Shown in pieces: positions 8,217 to 17,492 of a stretch of DNA of 64,000 nucleotides. The DNA is from JAJAZB01 sp964244295 (GTDB lineage Bacteria > Bacteroidota > Bacteroidia > Cytophagales > Spirosomataceae), in the NCBI GenBank assembly GCA_964244295.1, contig CAXTIG010000038.1:9889-73888 (forward strand), in the 5' to 3' direction. Numbering within the stretch: the first letter of the stretch is position 1; every line of letters starts with the position of its first letter. The position numbers were made by a program, and so were the translations under genes. The notes beneath the pieces are model-generated. The model searched no databases. It worked only from the letters and a program-made list of their open reading frames with translations, and was not told the DNA's origin.

Positions 8217-9254
8217 ATGCCCGTTATCGAAACCTCCGCCTACCGTGCCCCCCGCCTGCTGCGCGACGGGCATCTTTCCACCCTGCTGCCCAGCGTGGCC
8301 CGCCGGGTGCGGGGCGTGACGTACGTCCGCGAACGCCTCGACCTGCCCGACGGGGACTTCGTTGATTTGGACTGGAGCTACGCAAAAGTGGGCAGTTTTC
8401 AGTGGGCAGTTGGCAAAAAAGAAACCCCGATTTCCTGCCAACTGCCCACTGGAAACTGCCCACTGGTTATCCTCACCCACGGCTACCTCGGCAACAGCAC
8501 CCGGCCCTACATGCTCGGCGCGGCGAAAGCCTTCAACGCGGCAGGTTACGATGCCCTGGCCTGGAGCCACCGGGGCCTGAGCGGCGAGTTGAACCGCCTG
8601 CCCAAACTCACCACCCACGGCAGCACCGAGGAACTGGCGGCCATCGTGCCCCACGCCCTCGCCAAAGGCTACACCCGCCTCGCGCTGGTCGGATTCAGCA
8701 AGGGCGGCAACATGACCCTCAAGTACGCGGGCGAGTTGGGCCCCAACCTCCCGCCCGAAGTGCAGGCGGTGGTGGCGATTTCGGTGCCCGCCGACATGGT
8801 GGGCAGCGTCGGGGCCTTTCGGGGCTCGTTTTACGAGCGGCATTTTTCGCGGAAAATGCAACGGTTCATCGCCTTCCGGCAACCGCTTTTCAGCCCCGGC
8901 GATTTTCCGGACGTGGCCCGCCTGCGCTCGCTCGACGACCTCACCACGCACTACGTGGCGCCCATCATGGGTTTCAGCGGCCACCGTGCGTACTACGAAC
9001 AAACCAGTAGTTTGCCGGTTCTCCACCACATCCGCGTCCCAACGCTGATTCTCAACGCCCAGAACGACCCGGTGCTTTCCGAAAGCTGCTCACCCCGCGA
9101 CCTGGCCCGGAACTCCGACTTTCTTTTCCTCGAAACCCCTACCTTCGGCGGCCACTGCGGTTTTTACGAAAAATCGCCCGACGACCTCTACTGGATGGAC
9201 CGCCGGGCGGTGGAATTCGTAGTAAGCAGTGGCAGTAAGCAGTTTTACCTCTAA
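8217..9254 (+). CDS. YheT-family alpha/beta hydrolase with a palindrome-encoded insert
   Basis: This 345-residue protein belongs to the YheT/embryogenesis-associated EMB8 hydrolases. It shows an oxyanion THGYLG (87-92), the nucleophile elbow GFSKGG (Ser161), an acid in NAQNDPVLS and a histidine in FGGHCGF. Residues 58-82 (VGSFQWAVGKK...LPTGNC) are encoded by an inverted repeat at 8388-8463. They fall between the YheT DGDFVDLDWS strand and the PLVILTHG strand, where homologues have a short loop. The last residues (SSGSKQFYL) also come from short-repeat sequence. Substrate unknown, probably an ester. Confidence 0.85.
   Translation: MPVIETSAYRAPRLLRDGHLSTLLPSVARRVRGVTYVRERLDLPDGDFVDLDWSYAKVGSFQWAVGKKETPISCQLPTGNCPLVILTHGYLGNSTRPYMLGAAKAFNAAGYDALAWSHRGLSGELNRLPKLTTHGSTEELAAIVPHALAKGYTRLALVGFSKGGNMTLKYAGELGPNLPPEVQAVVAISVPADMVGSVGAFRGSFYERHFSRKMQRFIAFRQPLFSPGDFPDVARLRSLDDLTTHYVAPIMGFSGHRAYYEQTSSLPVLHHIRVPTLILNAQNDPVLSESCSPRDLARNSDFLFLETPTFGGHCGFYEKSPDDLYWMDRRAVEFVVSSGSKQFYL
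8388..8463. repeat. Inverted repeat inside the YheT coding sequence
   Basis: 28-base arms (8388-8415 and 8436-8463) with one mismatch are built from GTGGGCAGTT units. The repeat is in frame and free of stops. Short related repeats flank the gene: 8051-8079, and in inverted orientation 9243-9278. Confidence 0.85.
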
Positions 9255-9281
9255 CCTCTCACTTTTCACTTCTTACCTACC

Positions 9282-10106
9282 ATGTCTTTCCAAGGAAAAA
9301 CCGTCTTCATCACCGGCGCGAGCCGGGGCATCGGCCACGCCATCGGCCTGCGCCTGGCCCGCGAAGGGGCCAACATCGTCGTGGCCGCCAAAACCGCCGA
9401 ACCGCACCCCAAGCTACCCGGTACGATTTACACCGCCGCTGAAGACATGGAGCGGGCGGGTGGCAAGGCCCTGCCCGTACTCCTCGACGTGCGCGACGAA
9501 GCCGCCGTGCGGGCCGCTGTGCAGCAGGCCGTGGAGGCCTTCGGCGGCATCGACATCCTGGTCAACAACGCCTCGGCCATTCAACTCACCGGCACGCTCC
9601 AGACCGAGATGAAGCGCTACGATTTGATGCACCAGGTCAACGTGCGCGGCACGTTTTTGACCTCGCAGGCGTGTTTGCCGCATTTGCTCAAGGCCGAAAA
9701 CCCACACGTGCTCAACCTTTCGCCGCCGCTGAACATGGAAACGCGCTGGTTTCAGAACCACGTGGCGTACACGATGGCGAAGTACGGGATGAGTCTATGC
9801 GTGCTGGGCATGGCGGGAGAATTTGCGGGGAAAGTGGCCTTCAACGCCCTCTGGCCGCGCACGGCCATTGCCACGGCGGCGGTGGAATTCGCCCTCGGCG
9901 GCGACCACATGATGCGCCACAGCCGCAGGCCCGAAATCATGGCCGATGCGGCGTATTTTATTTTTGGAAAAGACGCTAAATCCTACACCGGCCAGTTTCT
10001 CATCGACGACGAGGTGTTGGCGGCGGAAGGCGTGACGGATTTGGAGAAGTACAAGGTCACGCCGGGGATGCCGGATGGCGAGTTGGTGGGGGATTTCTTT
10101 GTCTGA
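9282..10106 (+). CDS. HSDL2-like short-chain dehydrogenase
   Basis: This 274-residue NAD(P)-dependent SDR has TGASRGIG (11-18), VNNASAI and the active-site Y-T-M-A-K. The segment AAKTAEPHPKLPGTIYTAAED after the second strand is typical of hydroxysteroid dehydrogenase-like protein 2 homologues, as is the C-terminal SYTGQFLIDDEVL. The natural substrate is unknown. The stop codon TGA lies inside the first arm of the palindrome at 10101-10244. Confidence 0.85.
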   Translation: MSFQGKTVFITGASRGIGHAIGLRLAREGANIVVAAKTAEPHPKLPGTIYTAAEDMERAGGKALPVLLDVRDEAAVRAAVQQAVEAFGGIDILVNNASAIQLTGTLQTEMKRYDLMHQVNVRGTFLTSQACLPHLLKAENPHVLNLSPPLNMETRWFQNHVAYTMAKYGMSLCVLGMAGEFAGKVAFNALWPRTAIATAAVEFALGGDHMMRHSRRPEIMADAAYFIFGKDAKSYTGQFLIDDEVLAAEGVTDLEKYKVTPGMPDGELVGDFFV

Positions 10107-10244
10107 CCGTGCGACGGACCGCCACGATTGGCCCGGATTTATGGATTTTCAGGATGGTTGATTCCCGAATTCTAATTTTGAATTTAGTCACCCTGAAAAT
10201 CCATAAATCCGGGCCAATCGTGGCGGTCCGTCGCACGGTCAGAC
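10101..10244. repeat. Long palindrome (53-bp perfect arms), left of the GxxExxY gene
   Basis: Arms 10101-10153 and 10192-10244 are perfectly complementary over 53 bases around a 38-base loop. Both outer ends read GTCTGA, and both neighbouring genes (SDR and GxxExxY) take their TGA stop from it. The core (ATTGGCC.GGATTTA) is shared with the repeat at 10686. Confidence 0.95.
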
Positions 10245-10634
10245 AGCCTTTGGTTTGAGCTTCGAGTTAAAAAGCCTTTTAAACTGAAGACTAACGGCCC
10301 CGAAGTTGATGAGCAGGCCGGTTTCCATCTGATACGCTTCGAGGTAGTTTTTACCCTGCGCTAAGTGCGAATTCGCTAAACTGATGATGGCTTTGAGTTC
10401 GACCATGATGGCGTTTTCAACGAAAAAATCCACCCGCCGTTCTCCAATTTGAACGCCTTCGTAAAAAATAGGCATCTCTAATTCACGGGCGAAAATTAAT
10501 CGCTGGCGTTCCATTTCGATAGCTAATGCCCGCTGGTAAATGACTTCATGAAACCCATTGCCCAGTGTACTATGCACCTTCATGGCGCAGCCGATAATGC
10601 GGCGGGTGATGTCTTCGCGTTCCATGAGGTTCAA
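10239..10634 (-). CDS. GxxExxY family protein
   Basis: This 131-residue protein has the family pattern GCAMKVHSTLGNGFHEVIYQ (G-F-H-E-V-I-Y is the GxxExxY core), then VDFFVENAIMVELKAI and a C-terminal GLLINFGA. The D...ExK arrangement (VDFFVE...VELK) suggests a PD-(D/E)xK nuclease-like fold; the biochemical role is unknown. Family members are often embedded in repeats or in 23S rRNA intervening sequences. Here the gene sits between two long palindromes of one family, with its stop codon inside one. Confidence 0.85.
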   Translation of the reverse strand: MNLMEREDITRRIIGCAMKVHSTLGNGFHEVIYQRALAIEMERQRLIFARELEMPIFYEGVQIGERRVDFFVENAIMVELKAIISLANSHLAQGKNYLEAYQMETGLLINFGAVSLQFKRLFNSKLKPKAV

Positions 10635-10685
10635 CTTTTTTCAAAAATGTCGAAAGGAGAGCGCGGCTTCGGTACCGTTCGCTAA

Positions 10686-10793
10686 GTCTGAACCGCGATT
10701 GGCCTGGATTTAAAGATTTTCAGGATGGTTGATTTCTAATTGTCGAATTTCAATCCTGAAAATCTTTAAATCCAGGCCAATCGCGGTTCAGAC
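10686..10793. repeat. Long palindrome (41-bp perfect arms), right of the GxxExxY gene
   Basis: Arms 10686-10726 and 10753-10793 are perfectly complementary. The outer end again reads GTCTGA. The core matches the palindrome at 10101-10244 with a few base changes matched on both arms, so base pairing is conserved. Confidence 0.95.
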
Positions 10794-10890
10794 AACCACC
10801 CATCAAAAACCCGCCCCATCACTCAGCCCCCCGCTTTATCTTGCTCCATTTTCCGGTCCGAACTTTTTCACCGAAACCCGTTTTTAAGCC

Positions 10891-13011
10891 ATGACCAAAC
10901 CCGTACTCCTGGCGGGGGCGCTGCTGCTGACGAATGCACTGCTCGCCCAAACTTCAACCGCCCCGAAACTACCCCCGATGAACAACCCGCTTTTACAGCC
11001 CTTCACGGCTCCCTTCCAAACGCCCCCCTACGACAAAATCAAGGTCGAGCATTTCCTGCCCGCCCTACAGGAAGCCATGACGCAGGGGCGGCGTGAAATC
11101 GACGTGCTCGTCAACAACGCCGCCAAACCGACCTTTGAAAACACCATCGTGGCCCTCGAACGGGCGGGCGAGCAGTTATCGCGCATCACGCCGATTTTGT
11201 TTCACCTCAACGGGGCCGAAACCACGCCGGAAATCCAGAAAACCGTGAAGGAAGCCAGCCCGCTCCTGACCGAGTACGGCAACGACATTTCACTCAACGA
11301 GAAACTGTTCGCCCGCGTGAAAAGCGTCTGGGATGGCCGCGCCAAGCTCAAACTCGACGCCGAGGGCACGATGTTGCTCGAAAAAACCTACAAAGGTTTC
11401 GCCCGTAACGGGGCCAACCTGAACGAGGCCGACAAGGAAAAACTGCGCAGCCTGAACAAGGAGCTTTCGCAGCTTTCCATCTCGTTCAACGAACACAACC
11501 TGGCCGAAACCAACGAATTCGCGCTCCAAATCACGGACGAGAAAGACCTCGCGGGGCTACCTGATTTCGTGCGGGAAGGGGCCAAAACCGAGGCCAAAAA
11601 ACGTGGCAAAGAAGGTTGGGTTTTCACCCTGCAAGCCCCCAGCTACGGGCCGTTTTTGCAATACGCCGACAACCGGGAGTTGCGCCACAAACTCTGGCTG
11701 GCCTTCGCCAAACGCGGTTTCAACGGCGATAAAAACGACAACCAGACCCTCATCGCCAACCTGGTGAAACTGCGCCACGAAAAGGCCACGCTGCTTGGCT
11801 ACAAAACCTGGGCGGATTACGTGCTCGAAGACCGCATGGCCGAAAACCCGCAGAAAGTCCGGGAGTTTGAACTCAACGTACTCAGCTACGCCAAGCCCGC
11901 CGCCGAGCGCGACCTGAAAGAACTGACTGCTTACGCCAAATCGCAGGGTTTCTCCGAAAACGTGTTGCAACGCTGGGATGCCGCGTACTATTCGGAGAAG
12001 TTGAAAAAGGAAAAATACGCCATCAACGACGAGGTGCTGAAACCGTATTTCAAGCTCGAAAATGTGCTCGACGGGCTGTTCCTGCTCACCACCAAACTCT
12101 ACGGCCTCACGTTCAAGGAGCGCAAGGACATCCCGACCTGGCACCCGGAGGTGAAGACCTACGAAATCACCGACGAGCGGGGCCAGTTGCTCGCCATCTG
12201 GTACGGCGATTACTTTCCGCGCCCCGGCAAGCGGGCCGGGGCCTGGAATACCGGCACGCGGGCGCAGCACTTCGAGGGCGGGCAGGACGTTCGTCCGCAC
12301 GTCATCAACGTCTGCAATTTTACCCGCCCGACCGAGACCATGCCCTCGCTGCTGACTTTCCGGGAAGTGGAAACGCTCTTCCACGAGTTCGGCCACGCGC
12401 TCCACTCGATGCTCTCGCACGCGAAGTACGAAACGGTGAGCGGCACGAGCGTGGCCTGGGATTTCGTCGAACTGCCGAGCCAGTTCATGGAAAATTTCTG
12501 CCAGGAACCCGACGTGTTGAAAATGTTTGCGAAACACTATCAGACGGGCGAGGTGATTCCGGCGGATTACATCGAGAAAATCCGGGCCTCGTCCAACTTC
12601 CTGGCGGGCATCGGCACGGCGCGGCAAGTCAACCTCGGCCTGACCGACCTGGCCTGGCACGGGCAGGCGCCCACGGGCGAGTCGGTGAGTGAGGTGGAAT
12701 CGAAAGTGGCGGAGCAAACCGAAGTGTACCCGCTCGTGCCCGGCACGGCGGTGAGTCCGGCGTTTGCGCACATTTTTGCGGGCGGGTACTCGGCGGGCTA
12801 CTACTCGTACCTGTGGAGCGAGGTGCTCGACGCCGACGCCTTCGACGCGTTCAAGGAAAAAGGAATTTTCAACCCCGAAGTCGCCAAATCCTTCCGCGAG
12901 AACATCCTCTCGAAGGGCGGCAGCGAAAAAGCCGAGGTGCTCTACCGGCGCTTCCGGGGCCGCGACCCCAAACCCGAAGCCATGCTGCGGCGGGCGGGGT
13001 TGGTGCAGTGA
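10891..13011 (+). CDS. M3 family oligopeptidase (Dcp/PrlC-like), secreted
   Basis: The 706-residue zinc metallopeptidase has a signal peptide (residues 1-19, ending LLAQ) and the M3 catalytic motif H498-E-F-G-H502-ALH. The downstream M3 signature (TSVAWDFVELPSQFMENF) supplies the third ligand. Length and the YYSYLWSEVLDADAF segment fit peptidyl-dipeptidase Dcp or oligopeptidase A. It probably trims short peptides in the periplasm. A terminator follows at 13073. Confidence 0.93.
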   Translation: MTKPVLLAGALLLTNALLAQTSTAPKLPPMNNPLLQPFTAPFQTPPYDKIKVEHFLPALQEAMTQGRREIDVLVNNAAKPTFENTIVALERAGEQLSRITPILFHLNGAETTPEIQKTVKEASPLLTEYGNDISLNEKLFARVKSVWDGRAKLKLDAEGTMLLEKTYKGFARNGANLNEADKEKLRSLNKELSQLSISFNEHNLAETNEFALQITDEKDLAGLPDFVREGAKTEAKKRGKEGWVFTLQAPSYGPFLQYADNRELRHKLWLAFAKRGFNGDKNDNQTLIANLVKLRHEKATLLGYKTWADYVLEDRMAENPQKVREFELNVLSYAKPAAERDLKELTAYAKSQGFSENVLQRWDAAYYSEKLKKEKYAINDEVLKPYFKLENVLDGLFLLTTKLYGLTFKERKDIPTWHPEVKTYEITDERGQLLAIWYGDYFPRPGKRAGAWNTGTRAQHFEGGQDVRPHVINVCNFTRPTETMPSLLTFREVETLFHEFGHALHSMLSHAKYETVSGTSVAWDFVELPSQFMENFCQEPDVLKMFAKHYQTGEVIPADYIEKIRASSNFLAGIGTARQVNLGLTDLAWHGQAPTGESVSEVESKVAEQTEVYPLVPGTAVSPAFAHIFAGGYSAGYYSYLWSEVLDADAFDAFKEKGIFNPEVAKSFRENILSKGGSEKAEVLYRRFRGRDPKPEAMLRRAGLVQ

Positions 13012-13072
13012 TTGCGGATTGACTGAAGTCGAATCTGGCGATTTGGCGAACGCGGATTGCGGATTTTTGGGA

Positions 13073-13106
13073 AACCGTCCAGGCTTTCGGGCTTGGGCGG
13101 TTTTTT
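13073..13106 (+). terminator. Rho-independent terminator
   Basis: AACCGTCCAGGC and GCTTGGGCGGTT form a 12-bp stem with two G-T wobbles, followed by six T. It closes the M3 peptidase gene and faces the convergent membrane-protein gene. Confidence 0.75.
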
Positions 13107-13113
13107 CGTAAAA

Positions 13114-14844
13114 TCAATTCTTGTTTTTTGCGTACCCGGCCGGGTCTAACCCAACGGAAACGGGCCGCACCTGCCAGGTTAGCCCGCCGCTGACGATCAG
13201 GGCCAGCTGCTGGGGCACTTTCAGAATTCCCTCCGAAACGCACCGGATGGGCAATAGACCCCGCAGGCCCGGTTGCCAGTAGTCGCCCGTGGTGAGGAGC
13301 GTTTCAAGCGAACTCCGCTCCGGTACGGCGGGTAGCAGAAAGCCCCGCGTGGGGCTGTACAGCAGGAAAAATGCCCGCTGCTGCGGCGTCAGCGTGAGGG
13401 CAGGGGCGTAAAATGTCAGGTATTCTTCGTCGCGCCGACTCAGTTCAATGCCCGTACCCGATCCAATCGGTGTAGCGGCGGGCGGCACGACATCGGCCAG
13501 CGTTCCCAGCGAAGGAGGGCGGTACAGCTCCGTTTGGACGGCCCGGCGGGGCGCACCGGGAAATACGTCCTGAAATTCTTTCGAGGTCGAAAGCCAGATT
13601 CCGTTTTTTTGCCAGTTGTACAAATCCGCCCGGCGTAGCTGTTGCTGGTAGCGGGCATTCTGAATTTCGCGGTGGTAGGCTTTTCCAAAAAGCAGCGCGG
13701 TCACCGGCAACGCGACCGCCAGCACCCAGGCGCGGCGGGCCGGGTAGCTGAGTAGCAGCAGGTACAACAAGGCAAAAAGCAGCAGGGAATGCACGCTGTA
13801 CCGGCTACTAAACATGGCCTCGATCCCGCCGTCTGATTTGGTTAGGGCCGCCGACAGCGCAATCACGAGCAGGTAGGCCATACCCGAACCGCAGAACGTC
13901 CGGACGGAATCGGGCAGCGGGTTAGTCGCCAACGGGATACGAAACCGTAGCCCAACAAACACCTGCCATGCGCTCCAAACAACGAAAAATACCACCCCCG
14001 CCAAGCCAAACCCCAGCGACAGCCAAGCCGACACCGAAAACGAACTCAGCGCTACCGAAAAAATGGAACCGCAGAAATACAGGGCATTGGCGAGCAGGAT
14101 TGACGGGGCAGGCGGGGCGAGGTGCGTCCATCCGTGGTAAACGTTGGTGTAAAACCAATAACTACCCAGCCCACCGACCGACCAGAGGAGTAGTTTGGAA
14201 TACTCCCGACGCAGGAGCAGTGCGTAGCCGCCACCGAAAAAAACGGAAAGGCCCGTTCCCGACGAGACGGAAGCCAGCATCGCCACGCCAAGCGCCAATG
14301 GAAAACGAAGCCGGGCGTTCCAGCCGACCGGCCCGCAACAGAGCAGGTACAAACTCCCCAGAATCAGGAGGTGAATGGAATAGTTTTGAATGGCCGCGAA
14401 GGCGAAGAACAGGTTTTCGCCCGTGATGGGATTGAACAGTAAAATAGAAACCGGGAGGAAGAAAAATAGCGGCACCCGAATTTTCAGGAACACCCGAAAA
14501 AGTAGCCCCGCAACCCCAACCCAGTGCAGCAGGCCCAGCAACATCAGCCAGGTCAGGTTGAGTTGCCCGGCCACCTGCGTAAGGGCGTAACTGACCAGCC
14601 GGGGATACACAACCTTGTGGCCGTTGATTTCGCCAAACAACAGCGCGAGGCGTTCGGAGGTACTGACCGCTTTTTCAAACGGCACTAAAAAGCCGTCGAG
14701 CAGGTAGAGGTCGTCCCAGTACGGAATGTTGCTGGTGTGCAAGACCCAGAATAAAAGCAGGCAAGCCGGTGGCAGAAGCAGCAGGAATAGCGCAACGCTG
14801 GTTTTGAGCCAACCCCGTCGGCCCGGTTTTTCCAGAAGGGTCAT
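13114..14844 (-). CDS. Polytopic membrane protein, GT-C-like, function unknown
   Basis: The 576-residue protein has about 10-12 transmembrane segments. Its first lumenal loop carries NIPYWDDLYLLDGF; an acidic D-D pair after the first helix is typical of GT-C-type glycosyltransferases and related polymer-building proteins, although I cannot place it in a named family. A soluble C-terminal tail of about 170 residues follows. I chose the ATG at 14844 (MTLLEKPGRRGW) because the open frame upstream overlaps the divergent Uma2 gene and is not protein-like. Confidence 0.7.
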   Translation of the reverse strand: MTLLEKPGRRGWLKTSVALFLLLLPPACLLLFWVLHTSNIPYWDDLYLLDGFLVPFEKAVSTSERLALLFGEINGHKVVYPRLVSYALTQVAGQLNLTWLMLLGLLHWVGVAGLLFRVFLKIRVPLFFFLPVSILLFNPITGENLFFAFAAIQNYSIHLLILGSLYLLCCGPVGWNARLRFPLALGVAMLASVSSGTGLSVFFGGGYALLLRREYSKLLLWSVGGLGSYWFYTNVYHGWTHLAPPAPSILLANALYFCGSIFSVALSSFSVSAWLSLGFGLAGVVFFVVWSAWQVFVGLRFRIPLATNPLPDSVRTFCGSGMAYLLVIALSAALTKSDGGIEAMFSSRYSVHSLLLFALLYLLLLSYPARRAWVLAVALPVTALLFGKAYHREIQNARYQQQLRRADLYNWQKNGIWLSTSKEFQDVFPGAPRRAVQTELYRPPSLGTLADVVPPAATPIGSGTGIELSRRDEEYLTFYAPALTLTPQQRAFFLLYSPTRGFLLPAVPERSSLETLLTTGDYWQPGLRGLLPIRCVSEGILKVPQQLALIVSGGLTWQVRPVSVGLDPAGYAKNKN

Positions 14845-14976
14845 CGGGCGCAAGTTGGCGGATGCAGTTGGATTTCCGTCAACGAACACCCTGGTTTGTC
14901 GGGCGCGGCAGGTTCGGGGCTGAAAAACAACGGCTGCACACTTTTCGCTAACTTGCCCGGCCAATCCTCGCTGACC

Positions 14977-15555
14977 ATGACCGCGATTCCCGAAAAGAAA
15001 ACCTACACCTTCGAGGAGTACCTCGCTCTGGAAGAAGCCAGCGAAAGCCGCTACGAATACTGGGACGGCGAGGTGTTTGCGATGGCCGGAACCACCCGGC
15101 GGCACAACGTGATGGTGCAGAACCTCACTCGCTTGCTCTACCCCTTCGCCCGTAAAAATGGCTGCCAAACCTTCGCGGAAAGCGTGAAGCAGGAAATCTG
15201 GAAACGTCAGCGGTACGTCTATCCCGACGTGATTTACACCTGCGACCCCGACGACGTGGAAGCCGACGAGGGCAAATGGGTGAAAAATCCGGGTTTGCTC
15301 ATCGAAGTGCTTTCCGATTCCACCCGGGGCGTTGACCTTCACACCAAGCGGCTGGCGTATTTCAACCTGATTTCGTTGCAAGCCTACGTCATTCTCGCCC
15401 AGAAGCAATGCCAGGTTGAGGTATTTGAACGCGCCAACGATTTCTGGACGTACCGGATTTTTGAAGATCTCAACGACTGCATTCGGCTGGAATCGCTCGG
15501 CATCGAATTGCGCCTGTCCGAAGTTTATGAAAATATAAAGCTGAAAACTCCCTGA
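14977..15555 (+). CDS. Uma2 family endonuclease-like protein (DUF820)
   Basis: The 192-residue protein shows the Uma2 layout: YTFEEYLALEE, YEYWDGEVFAMAG, then the nuclease core VYPDVIYTCD...LLIEVLSDSTRGVD. The PD and E-V-L residues match the PD-(D/E)xK-like active site. These genes are abundant in cyanobacteria and Bacteroidota, often in many copies; their role is unproven. The ATG at 14977 matches the family start. The next gene starts 9 bases downstream. Confidence 0.88.
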   Translation: MTAIPEKKTYTFEEYLALEEASESRYEYWDGEVFAMAGTTRRHNVMVQNLTRLLYPFARKNGCQTFAESVKQEIWKRQRYVYPDVIYTCDPDDVEADEGKWVKNPGLLIEVLSDSTRGVDLHTKRLAYFNLISLQAYVILAQKQCQVEVFERANDFWTYRIFEDLNDCIRLESLGIELRLSEVYENIKLKTP

Positions 15556-15564
15556 TTTCTTCCC

Positions 15565-16107
15565 ATGCCCGACCTCGACTCACTTCGCTACCCCATCGGT
15601 CGTTTCGTTTACGAAAAACCCTACACGTCGGAACAGCGCCAGGCCCTCCTTGCCGACCTCGAAGCCTACCCCAGCCAACTCCGCCGGGCCGTGGAGCCGC
15701 TCAGCGAAGACCAACTCGACGTGCCCTACCGCTCCCACGGCTGGACGCTCCGGCAGTTAATTCACCACGTGGCCGACAGCCACCTCAACGGCTACCTCCG
15801 TACCAAACTGGCCCTGACCGAAGAAAACCCGACCATCAAACCCTACGAAGAAGCCCGCTGGGCCGACCTCCGCGACACCGCCGCCGTGCCGGTGCTCACC
15901 TCGCTAAACTTGCTCGATGCCCTCCACGCCCGCTGGGTGGCCGTTTTCCGTTCGCTGACCGAGGCTGATTTTCTCGGAAAAACCTACTATCACCCGGCCA
16001 ACCAGGCCACCGTTCCGCTCGACCGGCAACTGGGCGAGTACGTCTGGCACGGGAAGCACCACCTCGCGCACATCACAAGACCACTGAGTGAGGGAGTGAT
16101 TGAGTGA
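15565..16107 (+). CDS. bstA: BstA/YfiT-type bacillithiol transferase (DinB-like)
   Basis: This 180-residue DinB-fold protein has YPIGRF near its start and metal-binding histidines in LIHHVADSH and HGKHHLAHI. These match YfiT/BstA, the metal-dependent transferase that conjugates bacillithiol to electrophiles. A YpdA-like bacillithiol disulfide reductase lies 3.6 kb downstream, so both fit one thiol system. The stop codon lies inside a palindrome (16088-16183). Confidence 0.85.
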   Translation: MPDLDSLRYPIGRFVYEKPYTSEQRQALLADLEAYPSQLRRAVEPLSEDQLDVPYRSHGWTLRQLIHHVADSHLNGYLRTKLALTEENPTIKPYEEARWADLRDTAAVPVLTSLNLLDALHARWVAVFRSLTEADFLGKTYYHPANQATVPLDRQLGEYVWHGKHHLAHITRPLSEGVIE

Positions 16108-16183
16108 CTGAGTGAAAAGACACCTGCCTTTTCCTCACTCAATCACTCCCTCACCGCAGCGGCGGACCGCTCAATCACTCAGT
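16088..16183. repeat. Palindromic repeat, GAGTGATTGAG type
   Basis: 20-base arms (16088-16107 and 16135-16154) are perfect complements, with a third related unit at 16170-16183. The left arm contains the bstA stop, and the third unit ends just before the next gene. Confidence 0.8.
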
Positions 16184-16187
16184 AAAA

Positions 16188-17492
16188 ATGTCCTTCCTCA
16201 AAAAAACCTCCCTCCTCCTCGCCCTCGCCGCCCTCGGGTACGGCGGGTACTACGGCTACACTTACATCTCCATCGGCGCGGGGCACGCGGCCAAAGCCCT
16301 GTGTTCCTGCGTGTTCGTCTCGGGCCGGTCGCTTGAATCGGTGCAGGCGGAAGATTTGTACGCGGTGAAAGGCATCGCCACGGAAGTGGACCGCACCAAC
16401 CGCACCGCCACCGCCCGCGTGTTGGGCATTGCCTCGAAAACGGCCGCGTACCGCGAGGGCCTCGGCTGCACGCTGCTCAACGGCGTGCCCGCCGAAGCAC
16501 TCCGCGCGCAGCCCACCGTGGCGAAAGCCCCCGCCGCGCCCGATTCGATGACGGTGGGCGAGAAAATTCCGGCATTGGAAAAAACGCTGGATTGGGCCTT
16601 TGCCGAACCCAACCCCGAAAAGCCCGTCCGCACCCGCGCCGTGGTGGTGCTGCACCGGGGGCAAATCGTGGCCGAGCGCTACGGGCCGGGCATCACGGCC
16701 CAAACCCCACTCACGGGCTGGTCGATGACCAAAAGCGTGACCAACGCCCTCGTCGGGATGCTGGTGAAAGACGGCAAGCTTTCGGTCGAAAAACCCACGA
16801 ACCTCGCCGAATGGCAGGCCGACGACCGCCGCCGCATCACCCTCGACAACCTGCTTCGCATGAGCAGCGGCCTGACGTTTGGGGAATACTACGGCATCGT
16901 CAGCGACGTCACGCGGATGTTGTGTCTGGAAAAAAGCGCCGGGGGGTACGCGCTCCGCAGTCCACTCGGCGGGGAACCGGGCAAAACTTGGTACTACTCC
17001 AGCGGCACGACCAACATTTTGCAGGAACTCATCCGACGGCAGTTTCCGAACCATGCCGCGTACCTGGCTTTCCCCCACGAACGGCTGTTTCGAAAGCTCG
17101 GCATGACCAGTGCCGTGCTCGAACCCGACGCTTCGGGCACCTACGTCGGCTCGTCGTTTCTGTTCGCCACGGCCCGCGATTGGGCAAAGTTCGGACAGTT
17201 GTTCGCGCAGGATGGCGTCTGGAAGGGCGAGCGCCTCCTGCCCGAAGGTTGGGTGGCCTACTCGGCCCGTGAAACGCCCCACTCCGAGGGGCGCTACGCG
17301 GCGCAGTTTTGGGTGTACCCGCGTCAGTGGGGCCTGCCCGCCGATTTGTTCATGGCGAATGGCTTCGAGGGCCAGTTCGTGCTGGTGGTGCCCTCGAAGG
17401 GCTTGGTCGTCGTGCGCCTGGGTTGCACGCCCGACGAGCGGAATTTTGACGAAAAACGGTTTTTGCAGGAAATCAACGCAGCGGTGGAGTGA
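16188..17492 (+). CDS. Beta-lactamase-family serine hydrolase, exported
   Basis: The 434-residue protein has an N-terminal signal or anchor (residues 7-25) and a class C beta-lactamase/DD-peptidase-like domain. The nucleophile motif is S179-M-T-K182, followed by LLRMSSGLTFGE and WYYSSGTTNIL (the Y-x-S/N motif). Such proteins act as esterases, amidases or carboxypeptidases; the C-terminal FEGQFVLVVP segment is typical. The exact substrate cannot be read from sequence. Confidence 0.85.
   Translation: MSFLKKTSLLLALAALGYGGYYGYTYISIGAGHAAKALCSCVFVSGRSLESVQAEDLYAVKGIATEVDRTNRTATARVLGIASKTAAYREGLGCTLLNGVPAEALRAQPTVAKAPAAPDSMTVGEKIPALEKTLDWAFAEPNPEKPVRTRAVVVLHRGQIVAERYGPGITAQTPLTGWSMTKSVTNALVGMLVKDGKLSVEKPTNLAEWQADDRRRITLDNLLRMSSGLTFGEYYGIVSDVTRMLCLEKSAGGYALRSPLGGEPGKTWYYSSGTTNILQELIRRQFPNHAAYLAFPHERLFRKLGMTSAVLEPDASGTYVGSSFLFATARDWAKFGQLFAQDGVWKGERLLPEGWVAYSARETPHSEGRYAAQFWVYPRQWGLPADLFMANGFEGQFVLVVPSKGLVVVRLGCTPDERNFDEKRFLQEINAAVE

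Noticed and set aside
14845..15408. Extension of the membrane-protein frame upstream of 14844
   Set aside because: It is antisense to the Uma2 gene and shows no membrane or family pattern; the ATG at 14844 fits the transmembrane start.
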